Positions 52,697-62,444 of a stretch of DNA of 64,000 bases are shown piece by piece. The stretch comes from Prevotella sp. UBA2850 (GTDB lineage: Bacteria > Bacteroidota > Bacteroidia > Bacteroidales > Bacteroidaceae), in NCBI GenBank assembly GCA_002350805.1, contig DEFO01000034.1, positions 75,495-139,494 on the forward strand, given 5' to 3'. The notes below the pieces were generated by a model, which was not told the DNA's origin, did no database searches, and saw nothing but the letters and a program-made list of their open reading frames with translations. Position 1 is the first letter of the stretch; each line of letters begins with the position of its first letter. The translations under genes were made by a program, and so were the position numbers.

Positions 52697-55324
52697 TCAC
52701 TTCACAAAGTCTATTCCCAGCGGATTGTTCTTCATCCGTAGCACCATGGGAAGTGGGTCGGTTTTCGATATCCACATCTCTGTGCGGTCGATGTCGGCTT
52801 GCACATGAATGGCCCCGTCGGTTTCATCTACCCGCCGCCATGTGATGGTATCGTAGTTGAACCACCCATTCTGTTGCAGTTCGCGCATGGCCTTCTTTGA
52901 AATAAAGCCGAAGGTTCCCTCCACCTTATTATATATAGTGCCATCGGCAGGAATGAGCCAGCAGAAGCTATCGGCCTCCTCCACCATCCGACGGGGAATC
53001 TTGTAGAGCGTTTCCTTACAGGTGAGCAGCAGGGTGTCGCCCTCCCACCCCATTTTTACCGGCCATGTGCGGAACTGGCGATTCAGGGTGTAGTGGAAGT
53101 CAAACTCGGCCAAAGCAGGGAAAGACGGAAACTCGGCTCGGCGGACAACTGAAGTCTGGGCTGTGAGGCTTTTCTGCGCATGCTTCTCCTTGGTCATCTC
53201 AAATATCAGCTCACCACCTTCCATCAGTTGTCTGTGCTCGATGCGCGCATTGCCTATTTCCTTACCATTCAACACAATACGCTTCACGCGCTCCCCTTTT
53301 CCTTTCTTCACCACATGCATTGTCCGCCCATTGCACAATTGCAGGCTGTACTCGGGCAGCATCGGTGCCAGCAACAGGTAGTACGACTGACCGGCATTCG
53401 GATAGAATCCCATCATATGGAAAGCCAGCCACGACGACATTGCTCCCGAGTCATCGTTGCCAGGCAATCCATCCGCCCTGTCGCTGTACGACTCGTTGAT
53501 GATTTGGTGCACCCGGCGGGTACTCAGGTCGGGGCGCCCTATCCAATGATACAAACACGGAGTGAGGAACGACGGTTCGTTCTGCACATTGTAATGGCCC
53601 TCGTCGAAGAAAGTGTCGAGCCGCTGACGAAAGGCCTCTGCCCCGCCGCAACGCTCTATCAGACCCTCTACATCATGAGGCACACTCAGCGAATACTCTG
53701 CCGACAGGGCCTCGTAGAAGAATGTCGACCACCACGGCAGATACCAGGGTGCCACTTTCGTAATGGGGGTATAGGGAATCTGCGGATGGAACACCTTCGA
53801 GCGGCCCCAAGGCACACTGTCCATCCACTCACCACTTGCCGAGCGAGGCATGATGAAACCACGCATGCCCCTCCATTCGTAGTCGTCGCGCCACAGGTTT
53901 TTCCAGTTCTCCGAGCGTTTCATATACTGTTCACTGACATCCCTACGTCCCAGTTGGCGTGCCACCTGCGCAATACACCAGTCGTCGTAAGCATACTCCA
54001 CGGTACGCGTTCCGGCACGGTCGATGCCATAAGGCACATATCCCAGCCTTATGTATTCGTTCAGTCCTCCGCGACCGTGTTTCTCGTGGTCGGCACCCGG
54101 GTCCACCTCGCCATCCTTCAGCATGGCCTCCAATGCCAGCTCATAGTCGATGCCCTCAACACCCTTGGCCAATGCGTCGGCTATCACAATGTCGGCATTC
54201 GAGCCGCCTTGCGTGCGACCGTTGCAGTCGCCACTACGTGCATCGGGCAGGTAGCCCTCGCGCTTGTAGATATTCAGCAGCGAGTTCACGATGTCGGTCT
54301 CCCGTTGTTCGTCGAGTAAGGTGATGAGTGGTGTGCTGGTGCGGTAGGTATCCCAGATGGCATAGTAGTCGTCATAATAGGGTGTCTCAGTCCACTTGGG
54401 GTTCTCTCCTGTCTTGTCAACAGGCATCAGCAAGGTGTGGTAGAGGGCTGTGTAGAACATGCGCTTCTCCCGTTCTGTTCCTTCGACGTCTATCCTGCTC
54501 AACAGTCGTTCCCAAGTTTCCCTCAGGTTAGCCAGTTGTTCGTCGAATGCACACTGGGGAATATTGCGGCGCGCTTGCTGACAACTCACATACGAGATGC
54601 CTATCTTCACCGTCACCAGCGAGTCAGCCGTCCACAACCATGCCTTATGGCTTCCATGCTGCTCAGCCTTCAATGGCTGATCGCTCAGCATACAGAAAAA
54701 CACCGTATAGGCGTCGCCATTGTTCCATCCGCCTCGCACACGACTGTAGCCTCTCACTTCGTAACTGCTCACCACCTCCACCTCGCCACCGACGAACTGC
54801 TGACGCTCACGCAGGTCGGGCACCGTGTCTTTACCCAGATAATGACTGACATCCACCAGCAGACCGGCATTTTTCTGAGTTTGGCTGGTGCTCGCTTGGG
54901 GGAAATGAATGCGATAGAACGCACATCGCTCAGAGGTGGTAATCTCCGTACGAATGCCATTCGCGAACGTCGTTGTATAATAACCCAAAGCAAAATCCTC
55001 GTTGGAGCGCATCTGTTCCTGAGGTGAGCTAACAAACGGCATCAACAGAATGTTACCATATTTCTGTCCGCCTCCCGTGCCACTGACATGCGTCTGTGAG
55101 AAACCAGTCACCTTCTGCGGCATGGGCGCCCATCCCGCATTGGGGAGCACCCCACAGTCGGGGCCAGGCTTCACCATCCCGAACGGCATACAAGGTCCTG
55201 GGAACGTGCGTCCTACGCCCACACTGCCAATACGCGGGTCCACATACTGCCAATGCTGCGCCAAGCCCCATGCGGCACTAAGCAGGCACCAAAAGACTAA
55301 TATATAACGTTTCATTTCTTTCAT
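52697..55324 (-). CDS. GH92 alpha-mannosidase, secreted
   Basis: 875 residues. The signal peptide ends in WGLAQ. GH92 enzymes are calcium-dependent exo-alpha-1,2-mannosidases for N-glycans and yeast mannan. N-terminal beta-sandwich with VDPRIGSVGVGRTFPGPCMP and TGFSQTHVSGTGGG; catalytic (alpha/alpha)6 domain with RSGDCNGRTQGG, NEPSFLTP (general-acid Glu) and LPGNDDSGAMSSW (Ca/base aspartates). Length exceeds the roughly 750 usual: after about residue 700 there is an extra domain of about 170 residues without GH92 character. No SusC/D pair is adjacent, so it is not in a classic PUL. It is followed on the same strand by nothing before cdsA's repeats. Confidence 0.92.
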   Translation of the reverse strand: MKEMKRYILVFWCLLSAAWGLAQHWQYVDPRIGSVGVGRTFPGPCMPFGMVKPGPDCGVLPNAGWAPMPQKVTGFSQTHVSGTGGGQKYGNILLMPFVSSPQEQMRSNEDFALGYYTTTFANGIRTEITTSERCAFYRIHFPQASTSQTQKNAGLLVDVSHYLGKDTVPDLRERQQFVGGEVEVVSSYEVRGYSRVRGGWNNGDAYTVFFCMLSDQPLKAEQHGSHKAWLWTADSLVTVKIGISYVSCQQARRNIPQCAFDEQLANLRETWERLLSRIDVEGTEREKRMFYTALYHTLLMPVDKTGENPKWTETPYYDDYYAIWDTYRTSTPLITLLDEQRETDIVNSLLNIYKREGYLPDARSGDCNGRTQGGSNADIVIADALAKGVEGIDYELALEAMLKDGEVDPGADHEKHGRGGLNEYIRLGYVPYGIDRAGTRTVEYAYDDWCIAQVARQLGRRDVSEQYMKRSENWKNLWRDDYEWRGMRGFIMPRSASGEWMDSVPWGRSKVFHPQIPYTPITKVAPWYLPWWSTFFYEALSAEYSLSVPHDVEGLIERCGGAEAFRQRLDTFFDEGHYNVQNEPSFLTPCLYHWIGRPDLSTRRVHQIINESYSDRADGLPGNDDSGAMSSWLAFHMMGFYPNAGQSYYLLLAPMLPEYSLQLCNGRTMHVVKKGKGERVKRIVLNGKEIGNARIEHRQLMEGGELIFEMTKEKHAQKSLTAQTSVVRRAEFPSFPALAEFDFHYTLNRQFRTWPVKMGWEGDTLLLTCKETLYKIPRRMVEEADSFCWLIPADGTIYNKVEGTFGFISKKAMRELQQNGWFNYDTITWRRVDETDGAIHVQADIDRTEMWISKTDPLPMVLRMKNNPLGIDFVK

Positions 55325-55337
55325 CAGTTAGTCCACA

Positions 55338-56864
55338 CTACAGCAGCGGCGCCATCATTCTCACGAGCGACTCCCACAAGCGGTGCAGGAAGGGCCGCTT
55401 CTCCAGACGAGTGACATCCTCGAGCAGAATACTATCGGCCACATCGTCGAGGAACACCTGTTTCATGCGCAGGGCCAGTCCACGGTCGTAGCAGAAGGCG
55501 TTGGCCTCGAAGTTGTTCTCAAACGAGCGGAAGTCTACATTGGTAGAGCCGCAGGTACAGAGCGCATCGTCGCTCACCAGCAGTTTCGAGTGGTTGAAAC
55601 ACGGCTGATAAAGATGCACCTTCACGCCGGCACGTATGGCCTCCGTGACAAACGAGCGACTGGCCCACTCCACGAGTTTGGCATCGGTGCGCATAGGAAC
55701 CATCAATCGTACGTCGACACCGGCGAGCGCTGCCTGCTGCATGGCAAAGAGCACAGGTTCGGTGGGCAGGAAATAGGGAGTCTCCATGAAGACGTAGTCC
55801 TTGGCGCCCAGCAGGATGCTCACGTAGCCCTGCATGATGTCGGGCCATGCCGATACAGGACTGCCCGTGACAATCTGTATGATGTTCGAGTCGGCGCCCG
55901 TATCCCAGTCCGCACCCATATTCCAGTCGATACTCTCTTCCACTTCAGCCACTACATTCTCATCCATGCCGGCGTCAGCAAGTGCGTCATACTCATCCTT
56001 CACCTCAATGTCAGCTGGATAGTATTTCCGGCTGGAGATGAGCGTACGGTCCACAAAATACCAGTCCACCAGGAAAGCCTTCTGTATGCCATACACGGCA
56101 TTGCCACGGATGCGCAGGTGGGTGTCGCGCCACCCGTCGTTGTGGCGTCCCCGCACATAGCGTGTGGCAATATTCATACCCCCGATATAGCCCGTATGGC
56201 CATCAATGACACACAACTTGCGGTGGTTGCGATAGTTCACTTTGCTGGTGAAGGCGGGGAATTTCACAGGCATGAAGCCATGAACCTCGATGCCGGCATT
56301 GCGCATACGCTCGAAGAACGAGCCGTCTACATGCCAGCAACCCACATCGTCGTAAATGACACGCACCTCCACACCCTCTTTGGCCTTGGCAATGAGGGCG
56401 TCGGACACGAGAAACCCCAAGGCATCATCCTCGAAGATGTAAGTGTCTAAGTGAATGTGATAACGGGCCTGACTGATGTCGCGCAACAGCTGGCCAAACA
56501 AGTCGTAACCGTTGGTGAAAATGTCGGTATGGTTATCCTTGAAGGGCAACGCCCAGTTTTGGCTGGCAAACAGCTGTACGAGTGTCTGGTAATTGTCGGG
56601 AATCACCAGGTCTTTTTGTTCCACAAACTCCAGCATCGACCGCTTGGTCAGTTGGTCGAGGCTCTGCTGGCTGATGAGCCGTTCCTTACGCGTGTTTTGT
56701 CCGAAGAAGAAATAGAGGAAGATGCCCAGCAGGGGCAGGAATGTCAGCACCAGCATCCATGCCATGGTCTTGGCGGGCTGTCGATTGTCCATCAGCACGC
56801 GTATCATGGTAGCCACCACGGCCAGGCCGTAGATGAGCAGAATGAGCCAGTGAACGTATATCAT
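55338..56864 (-). CDS. cls: Cardiolipin synthase
   Basis: 508 residues, phospholipase D fold, bacterial ClsA type. Two N-terminal transmembrane helices (IYVHWLILLIYGLAVVATMI and MAWMLVLTFLPLLGIFLYFF). Catalytic HKD motifs: HRKLCVIDGHTGYIGGMN in the middle and HSKLLVSDDALCTCGSTN at the end. It condenses two phosphatidylglycerols. Its start overlaps the dnaG stop (56861-56864), so it is coupled to primase translation. An acidic stretch of about 30 residues (AGMDENVVAEVEESIDWNMG) is inserted before the second half. Confidence 0.93.
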   Translation of the reverse strand: MIYVHWLILLIYGLAVVATMIRVLMDNRQPAKTMAWMLVLTFLPLLGIFLYFFFGQNTRKERLISQQSLDQLTKRSMLEFVEQKDLVIPDNYQTLVQLFASQNWALPFKDNHTDIFTNGYDLFGQLLRDISQARYHIHLDTYIFEDDALGFLVSDALIAKAKEGVEVRVIYDDVGCWHVDGSFFERMRNAGIEVHGFMPVKFPAFTSKVNYRNHRKLCVIDGHTGYIGGMNIATRYVRGRHNDGWRDTHLRIRGNAVYGIQKAFLVDWYFVDRTLISSRKYYPADIEVKDEYDALADAGMDENVVAEVEESIDWNMGADWDTGADSNIIQIVTGSPVSAWPDIMQGYVSILLGAKDYVFMETPYFLPTEPVLFAMQQAALAGVDVRLMVPMRTDAKLVEWASRSFVTEAIRAGVKVHLYQPCFNHSKLLVSDDALCTCGSTNVDFRSFENNFEANAFCYDRGLALRMKQVFLDDVADSILLEDVTRLEKRPFLHRLWESLVRMMAPLL

Positions 56865-58873
56865 ACGATGATGTTGTTACCTAGTTTCTTGGCCAGTGTG
56901 TTGCGGATGTTCTGCATTTCTTTATACTGTTCCACGAGCATCATCAACTGCTGCGGGTTGTCGGCCGACAGCGAGATGGCGCGTTTCAGCTCGCGCAGCT
57001 TGTTTTCAGCATAGTCGAGACGGTAGTCCATTAGCAGACGTTGGGTTTGCTCGCGCAGAGTGTCGGTGTCGCGTCTCACCTGCTGGCTCTTGCTCAGTTG
57101 GAAGTGGTCGATGCAGAGCGTGGCGGCCAGCTGACTCACCTGCACATCCTCATGGTGGGTGAAATACGGCTCGGCTCGGAAGTCATCCTCCGCCTCGCAG
57201 TGCTGCACAGCCTCCTCCATGATGCGGTTGTACAAAGGGTGACTGAACGACAGTCCGTCGTCGGCCAGCGAGTAATAGATGTATTGGGCCACGCTGAGCT
57301 GGGGGATGGATTGTCCGTCGTCGGTCTCAATATCTCTAAATATAATCTCCTCGCCATGGCGCACAATCATCTGCACCAACATCGTCTCCACCTGGTTGAC
57401 ACTTCCGGCAGTATTCATGCCACCCTGGGTGCCGGCAACTGTTGTCTTTGCGGCATTACCTGAGTCCGAGGGGGCACTTGCGCCCTGACTCGTAGTGACA
57501 GGGGCAACCGCAGTGGTGGTGCCGCCGGTGTTTCTGCCAGCTTCCTTGCGTTGCTGCTCCTGGTCGTCGCGAATAAACTTGTTAAGCTGGGTGATAATGG
57601 TCGCCTCGTTGATGCCCACCCGATGGGCACAATCGGCCACGTATGCGTCGCGCACCACAGGATCTTTGATCACCGAGATGCTCTTGATGATCGAGTTGAT
57701 AGCCTCGGCGCGCTTGATGGGGTCGGTGATTCCTCTGAGCAACAGGTCGCACTTCATCTGAATGAAGTCTGTCTGATGGTCGGTAATATACTGTTTGAAG
57801 TCGGCCGCCGTGTGCTTCCGGGCAAACGAGTCAGGGTCGTCGCCATCGGGCAGAACCAGCACCTTCACGTTCATTCCTTCGGCCAGCAGCATGTCGGTGC
57901 CTCGTAGCGCCGCATGGATACCAGCCTCATCACCGTCGTAGAGCAGCACGATGTTCTGGGTGAAGCGCCGCAGAATCTTGATCTGGTACGACGAGAGTGC
58001 CGTTCCCGAGTTAGCCACCACGTTCTCTATGCCACACTGGTGCATGGCGATGACGTCAGTATAGCCTTCCACCATATACACGCAGTCGTCTTTGGCAATC
58101 TGCTTCTTGGCCTGATACAGACCATACAGCTGCTGTTCCTTGTGGTAGATGTCAGAGTCGGGCGAGTTGACATATTTCTGCTGCACGCCCTTTGTACGGC
58201 TGTCGAGCAGTCTGCCGCCGAAGGCCACCACCTTACCACTCATGGTGAACCACGGGAATATGACGCGGCCGGCATAGCGGTCCACCAGCGAGCCATCGTT
58301 CTCGCGCCGATAACAGAGACCGGTCTTCAACAAGAACTCCTCTTGGTAGCCGGCCTTCTTAGCCGCCGTCGACAAGGCTGAACGCGACTGTGGTGCATAG
58401 CCCAGCTGGAACTTCTCAATGATGTCGTCACGGATGCCACGACTGCGGAAATACTGCATGCCGATGGCCCGTCCGTCGATATCGTTCTTCAGGATGTCAT
58501 GAAAATAATTCTTGGCCCACTCGTTCACGATGAACATCGACTCGCGGTCGCTTTCCTGCTGTTTCTCCTCTGCCGATAGCTCGCGCTCCCTGATCTCGAT
58601 GTTATACTTCCGGGCCAGCCATCGCAGCGCCTCAGGGTAGGTCATCTGTTCGTGCTCCATGATAAAGCCCACGGGCGTGCCACCCTTGCCACAGGCAAAG
58701 CAATGACAGATGTTCTTGGCTGGACTGACCATAAACGAGGGGGTGGTGTCGTCGTGGAACGGGCACAGGCCTTTATAGTTAACTCCCGCCTTGCGCAAGC
58801 TAACAAACTCGCCCACCACCTCCACGATGTTGGCCGCCTCCAGAATCCTGTCTACTGTCGCTCTGTCAATCAT
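56861..58873 (-). CDS. dnaG: DNA primase
   Basis: 670 residues from the ATG at 58873. It makes RNA primers for replication. N-terminal zinc site C37-x2-H40 ... C58-x2-C61, RNA polymerase core with Toprim (VYMVEGYTDVIAMHQCG, LLYDGDEAG), and a C-terminal helicase-binding region preceded by a Gly/Thr/Ala-rich linker (about 455-500). A 17-residue N-terminal extension would start inside the promoter, so the inner ATG is used. It overlaps cls downstream. Confidence 0.95.
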   Translation of the reverse strand: MIDRATVDRILEAANIVEVVGEFVSLRKAGVNYKGLCPFHDDTTPSFMVSPAKNICHCFACGKGGTPVGFIMEHEQMTYPEALRWLARKYNIEIRERELSAEEKQQESDRESMFIVNEWAKNYFHDILKNDIDGRAIGMQYFRSRGIRDDIIEKFQLGYAPQSRSALSTAAKKAGYQEEFLLKTGLCYRRENDGSLVDRYAGRVIFPWFTMSGKVVAFGGRLLDSRTKGVQQKYVNSPDSDIYHKEQQLYGLYQAKKQIAKDDCVYMVEGYTDVIAMHQCGIENVVANSGTALSSYQIKILRRFTQNIVLLYDGDEAGIHAALRGTDMLLAEGMNVKVLVLPDGDDPDSFARKHTAADFKQYITDHQTDFIQMKCDLLLRGITDPIKRAEAINSIIKSISVIKDPVVRDAYVADCAHRVGINEATIITQLNKFIRDDQEQQRKEAGRNTGGTTTAVAPVTTSQGASAPSDSGNAAKTTVAGTQGGMNTAGSVNQVETMLVQMIVRHGEEIIFRDIETDDGQSIPQLSVAQYIYYSLADDGLSFSHPLYNRIMEEAVQHCEAEDDFRAEPYFTHHEDVQVSQLAATLCIDHFQLSKSQQVRRDTDTLREQTQRLLMDYRLDYAENKLRELKRAISLSADNPQQLMMLVEQYKEMQNIRNTLAKKLGNNIIV

Positions 58874-58882
58874 AGTCAACTG

Positions 58883-58913
58883 CAAAGATAGCACAAAAAC
58901 CCCATATTGCAAA
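58883..58913 (-). promoter_or_regulatory. Promoter of dnaG-cls
   Basis: On the minus strand TTTG (58910-58913), 19 bases, TATCTTTG (58883-58890), 10 bases before the dnaG ATG. It is a perfect consensus. Confidence 0.8.
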
Positions 58914-59004
58914 AAATAATTCACTTTTTTACGGACAACTCATCGTCCCTGACCATGAAGCTGCCTCAATGAGTCACTTGACTTCTCAAAGAGTCACTGG
59001 CCAT

Positions 59005-59050
59005 CTTTAAATAGAGATGGGCCGGCCCATAAGCCAGCCCATCTGTTTTT
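59005..59050. terminator. Hairpin after the pectate lyase gene
   Basis: AGATGGGCCGGC / GCCAGCCCATCT, a 12-base stem with one C-A or G-U position, six-base loop. The tail on the plus strand is GTTTTTT, on the minus strand CTATTT. The minus direction pairs completely, which fits termination of the pectate lyase transcript about 110 bases beyond its stop. Confidence 0.6.
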
Positions 59051-59153
59051 TAACGAAAACGTATCGGTGTGTTCCTGCAGGAAGGAATTCGCTTCATTTT
59101 GCATCAACCGCACCCAAGAGTCATCTGTGCTCGTCTTAGTCTGCCTTTCCCCC

Positions 59154-61988
59154 CTACTCTTTCGGCACCAGCTTGATGAAGAACAGGTTGCGGCTGTCGG
59201 CCTTGGTGAGTTCGTGGCTGCCGGTAGCCAACACCTCGGTATAGGTGCTGGTAGTGCTGGTTTTCTTCACACCGTCGACCTTAATGCTGGCGGTCTCTGT
59301 GTCGCCAAAATAGAGGGTCATCTCATAGCTCTTGGGGAGGGTGAACTTAATGCTGGTGGCAGTCTCTATCTTCAGGCAGACAGTGTACTCCACGCCATCG
59401 ACGGTGGCCTTGCCCTTGCTGTTGGAGCCGTTGCCAACGACGGTGAAGAAGTCGCTGGAGGGCACGCCGCTATTATCGAACGTACAGGTGATGGTTCCCT
59501 CGGGAGTGTCACCGCCAGGAGTGTCACCGCCAGGGGTGTCGCCACCGGGAGTATCGCCACCGGGGCCCAACTCATCCTCGCCGAAGATACCTACCAATGT
59601 GCTCTTGTAGTTTTCGAGAGCGTTCTTCAGGGCATCGATTACCTCTGCGTTTTTGTCCTCGGTGGCATTGTTGAATGTCCACTGCAGGTCGCCGTGTCCC
59701 ATGCGTCCGGCACCGAGCCAGCCAGTGACAATGCCTGGAACGGCGTCGGCCTCATCGGGCGTATAGGTGTAGAAGAGGCTGCTGTTAGTGTCGAAATTAT
59801 CGTAGGTGCGCCCGCCCTTCACAGCCTTCACACTGGCAGGCACCTGCTCGTCGCGCGTAGCTGCCTCGTAGGCATCGAACTGGGTGCCGTTCTGTTGATA
59901 GGTGACATAGCGTGTGGCACCGATAATCTTGTTGCCGAAGGCTTTCACCATACCGCCGTCCTCACCTGAGAAGGTGCCCTTGGCATTGGTGGCCACATCG
60001 CTGCCCTGCTGCGAGATGAGCATGGGGTACTTGCAGTTGCGGAAGTAGTTGCGCTCGACGAAAGCGTTGCTCTGATAGGCAGCTCCCACACCATACTTCG
60101 CGTTTCCGTCGAAATAGTTGTTGTAGACATGCACGCTCATGGTGCGGATGCGCGGATGGCGCGAGTCGCTATGGTCAAACCAGTTGTGGTGGTAGGTAAT
60201 CCAGTTGGGACCCGTCTCGCTCTTCATACCGCACAGCGAGGCTTTTCCACTGTCCCACAGGTGGTTGTAGCTGACAGTGATATAGCGCGAGTCTCCCTTG
60301 ATGTCGATGGTTCCATCGCCCTTTTTCTGGTCGGCGTCGCTGCCGGGCTGTCCGTAGAACATGTCAAGGTTGTGCACCCAGATGTGCTCATTGTCGGTAT
60401 CGATGCTGACGGCATCGTCCATACAGAGCATGTTGGCGAAGTTGCGCAGCTCAACGCTGGCAGAATTGCGGATGAGGAAGCCGAAGCCTGTGGTGACAGC
60501 ATCGTTACCAATGCCCTCGATGGTGATGTTGAGGGGCGAGTAGGCACCCTTGCCTTTCACCTGAATGCCCTCGGAAGAGCTGAGGAACTCATCGCAGTCG
60601 GCAGCTGCTATAGTGCCTACGATGCGGATGGCCAGCGGACGGGTCTCAAAACCTTTCTGATAGCCGTAGATAATGTCTTGCAGGCCGGTGAAGGTCTCGG
60701 TGGTGCCCTTGCTGTCCTTGACGATGTCGAGCGTGACGGTCTTGGCATTATTCTTGGTGACGTATACGACACGTGCATTGCTCTTGAGCGAGCCGTCGTT
60801 GTTGTAGGCACCCACACCCTCGGTCCTGCCCTTATGGGCAAAGCCAGAACGGTCGTAGGCCTCGACACTGATGGCTGCAGCCTCGTTGGCAGCGGCAGTC
60901 ATCTCTGCCCCATCGGCATCTACGGGCACTATCTTGAGTGCATAGTTGGCGGCCTTGACCAGTCCCACCATATCGGCCCGTCCATAGGTGCCGTAGTTGC
61001 GCACCAGCTGGGCATCGATGAGCGTATAGTCGGCGTAGTTGCCGCCCTTTACATAGACATGATAGGTCCTGGCTCCATCGAAGGGGTCGAACTTCACATA
61101 GGCGGACTCCATCCAGCCGCGGGCCTCGGTGATACGCACCTTGCCGTCGGCATTGTCGAACGTGCCGTTGTTGCCCTCGGTGGCCTTACGGAACGAGATG
61201 TTGCTGATGGTGCCCTCGTAGGTGTCGGTGCCAGCAGCCTGACTGACAGTGATGGTCTGGTCGTTGACATCGATGCTGGTCACCTCGGCCGTATTGTAGT
61301 ATTTCTTCTCGCTGCCCACGGTGATGACCACCTGATTGCTGGCTGCGCTGGCAAAGGTGGAATGGTCGGTCACAGGAGGTGTTGGCGTGTCGTCGCCACC
61401 ACCGGTGTCGCCGTCGCTATCGGGCTCCTCCACCTGGATGCCGTAGATATACATGCCACCCGTCATGGTGAGCGTCACGTCGCCGTCGGCAGTCACCGTA
61501 CCTATGCTGGTGACACGGGCTGTGCCCATGCTGGTGCTGTTGAACTCGCCCGATACGGGGGTAATATTCTCGACATTGATGCCACGGGCCACGTCTTTGC
61601 TCGACGACATATAAATGACCGTAACCTTATGGCCGGCCTTCAGACTGGGAATGGTGATGGAGCCGCCACCCATCCACATGCGTTTGTTCTTGATGTCGGC
61701 TCGGAAGTTGCCGCTCGAGCTTTCGGTGACGGTAATGAGCAGTCCCTTGGCATACTGTAATTCGGTGCCATTGGCCATGACAGCCTCAGCATGAAGCGCC
61801 TTCACATAGCACCAGCGGTTGTTATTGTTGGTGTCGAGCAGCCAGTTGCCACTCTGGTCGGCAGCCAGGTTCTCCTGGTCGACAGCATCGAGAGAGAGGA
61901 AGTCCCACGACTGTGACTTCACAGCTGTGCTCGTGCTGAGCATGGCCAACACAAGGACGAAAAAGAAAAACAGTTTTTTCATTGTCAT
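59154..61988 (-). CDS. Secreted pectate lyase (PL1) with accessory domains
   Basis: 944 residues. The signal peptide ends in STAVKSQ. Residues about 25-200 are a beta-sandwich accessory domain, then a 30-residue Asp/Gly/Pro linker, an Ig/FN3-like region (about 210-375), and the PL1 right-handed beta-helix (about 400-740) with SYNHLWDSGKASLCG, TYHHNWFDHSDSRHPRIR (catalytic Arg region, Ca site) and NNYFDGNAKYGVGAAY. After that a linker of four PGGDT repeats leads to a C-terminal beta domain of about 110 residues (LPKSYEMTLYFGDTETASIK), likely a pectin-binding module. It cleaves polygalacturonate by beta-elimination. Preceded by the 118-residue secreted gene, 13 bases upstream. Confidence 0.92.
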   Translation of the reverse strand: MTMKKLFFFFVLVLAMLSTSTAVKSQSWDFLSLDAVDQENLAADQSGNWLLDTNNNNRWCYVKALHAEAVMANGTELQYAKGLLITVTESSSGNFRADIKNKRMWMGGGSITIPSLKAGHKVTVIYMSSSKDVARGINVENITPVSGEFNSTSMGTARVTSIGTVTADGDVTLTMTGGMYIYGIQVEEPDSDGDTGGGDDTPTPPVTDHSTFASAASNQVVITVGSEKKYYNTAEVTSIDVNDQTITVSQAAGTDTYEGTISNISFRKATEGNNGTFDNADGKVRITEARGWMESAYVKFDPFDGARTYHVYVKGGNYADYTLIDAQLVRNYGTYGRADMVGLVKAANYALKIVPVDADGAEMTAAANEAAAISVEAYDRSGFAHKGRTEGVGAYNNDGSLKSNARVVYVTKNNAKTVTLDIVKDSKGTTETFTGLQDIIYGYQKGFETRPLAIRIVGTIAAADCDEFLSSSEGIQVKGKGAYSPLNITIEGIGNDAVTTGFGFLIRNSASVELRNFANMLCMDDAVSIDTDNEHIWVHNLDMFYGQPGSDADQKKGDGTIDIKGDSRYITVSYNHLWDSGKASLCGMKSETGPNWITYHHNWFDHSDSRHPRIRTMSVHVYNNYFDGNAKYGVGAAYQSNAFVERNYFRNCKYPMLISQQGSDVATNAKGTFSGEDGGMVKAFGNKIIGATRYVTYQQNGTQFDAYEAATRDEQVPASVKAVKGGRTYDNFDTNSSLFYTYTPDEADAVPGIVTGWLGAGRMGHGDLQWTFNNATEDKNAEVIDALKNALENYKSTLVGIFGEDELGPGGDTPGGDTPGGDTPGGDTPEGTITCTFDNSGVPSSDFFTVVGNGSNSKGKATVDGVEYTVCLKIETATSIKFTLPKSYEMTLYFGDTETASIKVDGVKKTSTTSTYTEVLATGSHELTKADSRNLFFIKLVPKE
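59505..59570. repeat. Four 15-base repeats coding the PGGDT linker
   Basis: On the minus strand near-identical 15-base units encode PGGDT four times between the catalytic and C-terminal domains of the lyase. Third-base differences exist between units, so the copies are not all identical. Confidence 0.8.
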
Positions 61989-62001
61989 ATCTCTCCCTTC
62001 G

Positions 62002-62358
62002 TTACTTCACAACCACCTTCTTGCCGTCAACCACATAGACGCCTTTTGCACGTCCCTCGAGGCCTGTGCCCAGATACTGTCCGTTCAGATTATAGATGTG
62101 CTTACCGCTCATCTCATCGGTCTTCACTTGCGAGATGCCAGTGCCCGAATAGAAGAAATCGATGCTTACCAGTTCCATATCCTCAGTCTGCGTGGAATGG
62201 TCGGTGAATGTCAGCACCACCTTGTCGCCATCGAACGTCAACCGTTCGACCGTTTTGTCAACTGTAGTCCCGTCTATCTTGACGGTCTGCTTGGTGTCAG
62301 CCATCATCGTCAAGGAGAAGACGACAGCCGCAAACATGATAATCAGTCGTTTGTTCAT
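62002..62358 (-). CDS. Small secreted protein with a type IX-like C-terminal tail
   Basis: 118 residues. The signal peptide ends in TMMAD. The N-terminal half (ERLTFDGDKVVLTFTDHSTQ) and the C-terminal half (IYNLNGQYLGTGLEGRAKGVYVVDGKKVVVK in order) resemble modules seen as the ends of larger Prevotella secreted enzymes; the end recalls a type A sorting tail (Y-N-L-N-G-Q ... K-G-x-Y-x-V). Here the modules are alone. It sits 13 bases ahead of the pectate lyase in one transcript. Whether it is an inhibitor, chaperone or leftover module is not known. Confidence 0.65.
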   Translation of the reverse strand: MNKRLIIMFAAVVFSLTMMADTKQTVKIDGTTVDKTVERLTFDGDKVVLTFTDHSTQTEDMELVSIDFFYSGTGISQVKTDEMSGKHIYNLNGQYLGTGLEGRAKGVYVVDGKKVVVK

Positions 62359-62393
62359 TTTTCTTTGATCCGTATGTTATTAGTTTTCAGCCA

Positions 62394-62401
62394 CAAAGGT
62401 A
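62394..62401 (-). promoter_or_regulatory. -7 box of the pectate lyase operon
   Basis: TACCTTTG on the minus strand, 35 bases ahead of the ATG at 62358. No good TTTG at -33, as would suit an activated promoter. Confidence 0.6.
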
Positions 62402-62444
62402 ATAAAATTAAATGAAAAGACCCACTGAAGAGCAATAATAATGA

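Noticed and set aside
53180..54319. 379-codon plus-strand frame
   Set aside because: Antisense to GH92, rich in His/Arg/Gln as typical of shadow frames.
60129..61760. 543-codon plus-strand frame
   Set aside because: Antisense to the pectate lyase; composition (Val/Gly/His) is that of a shadow frame.
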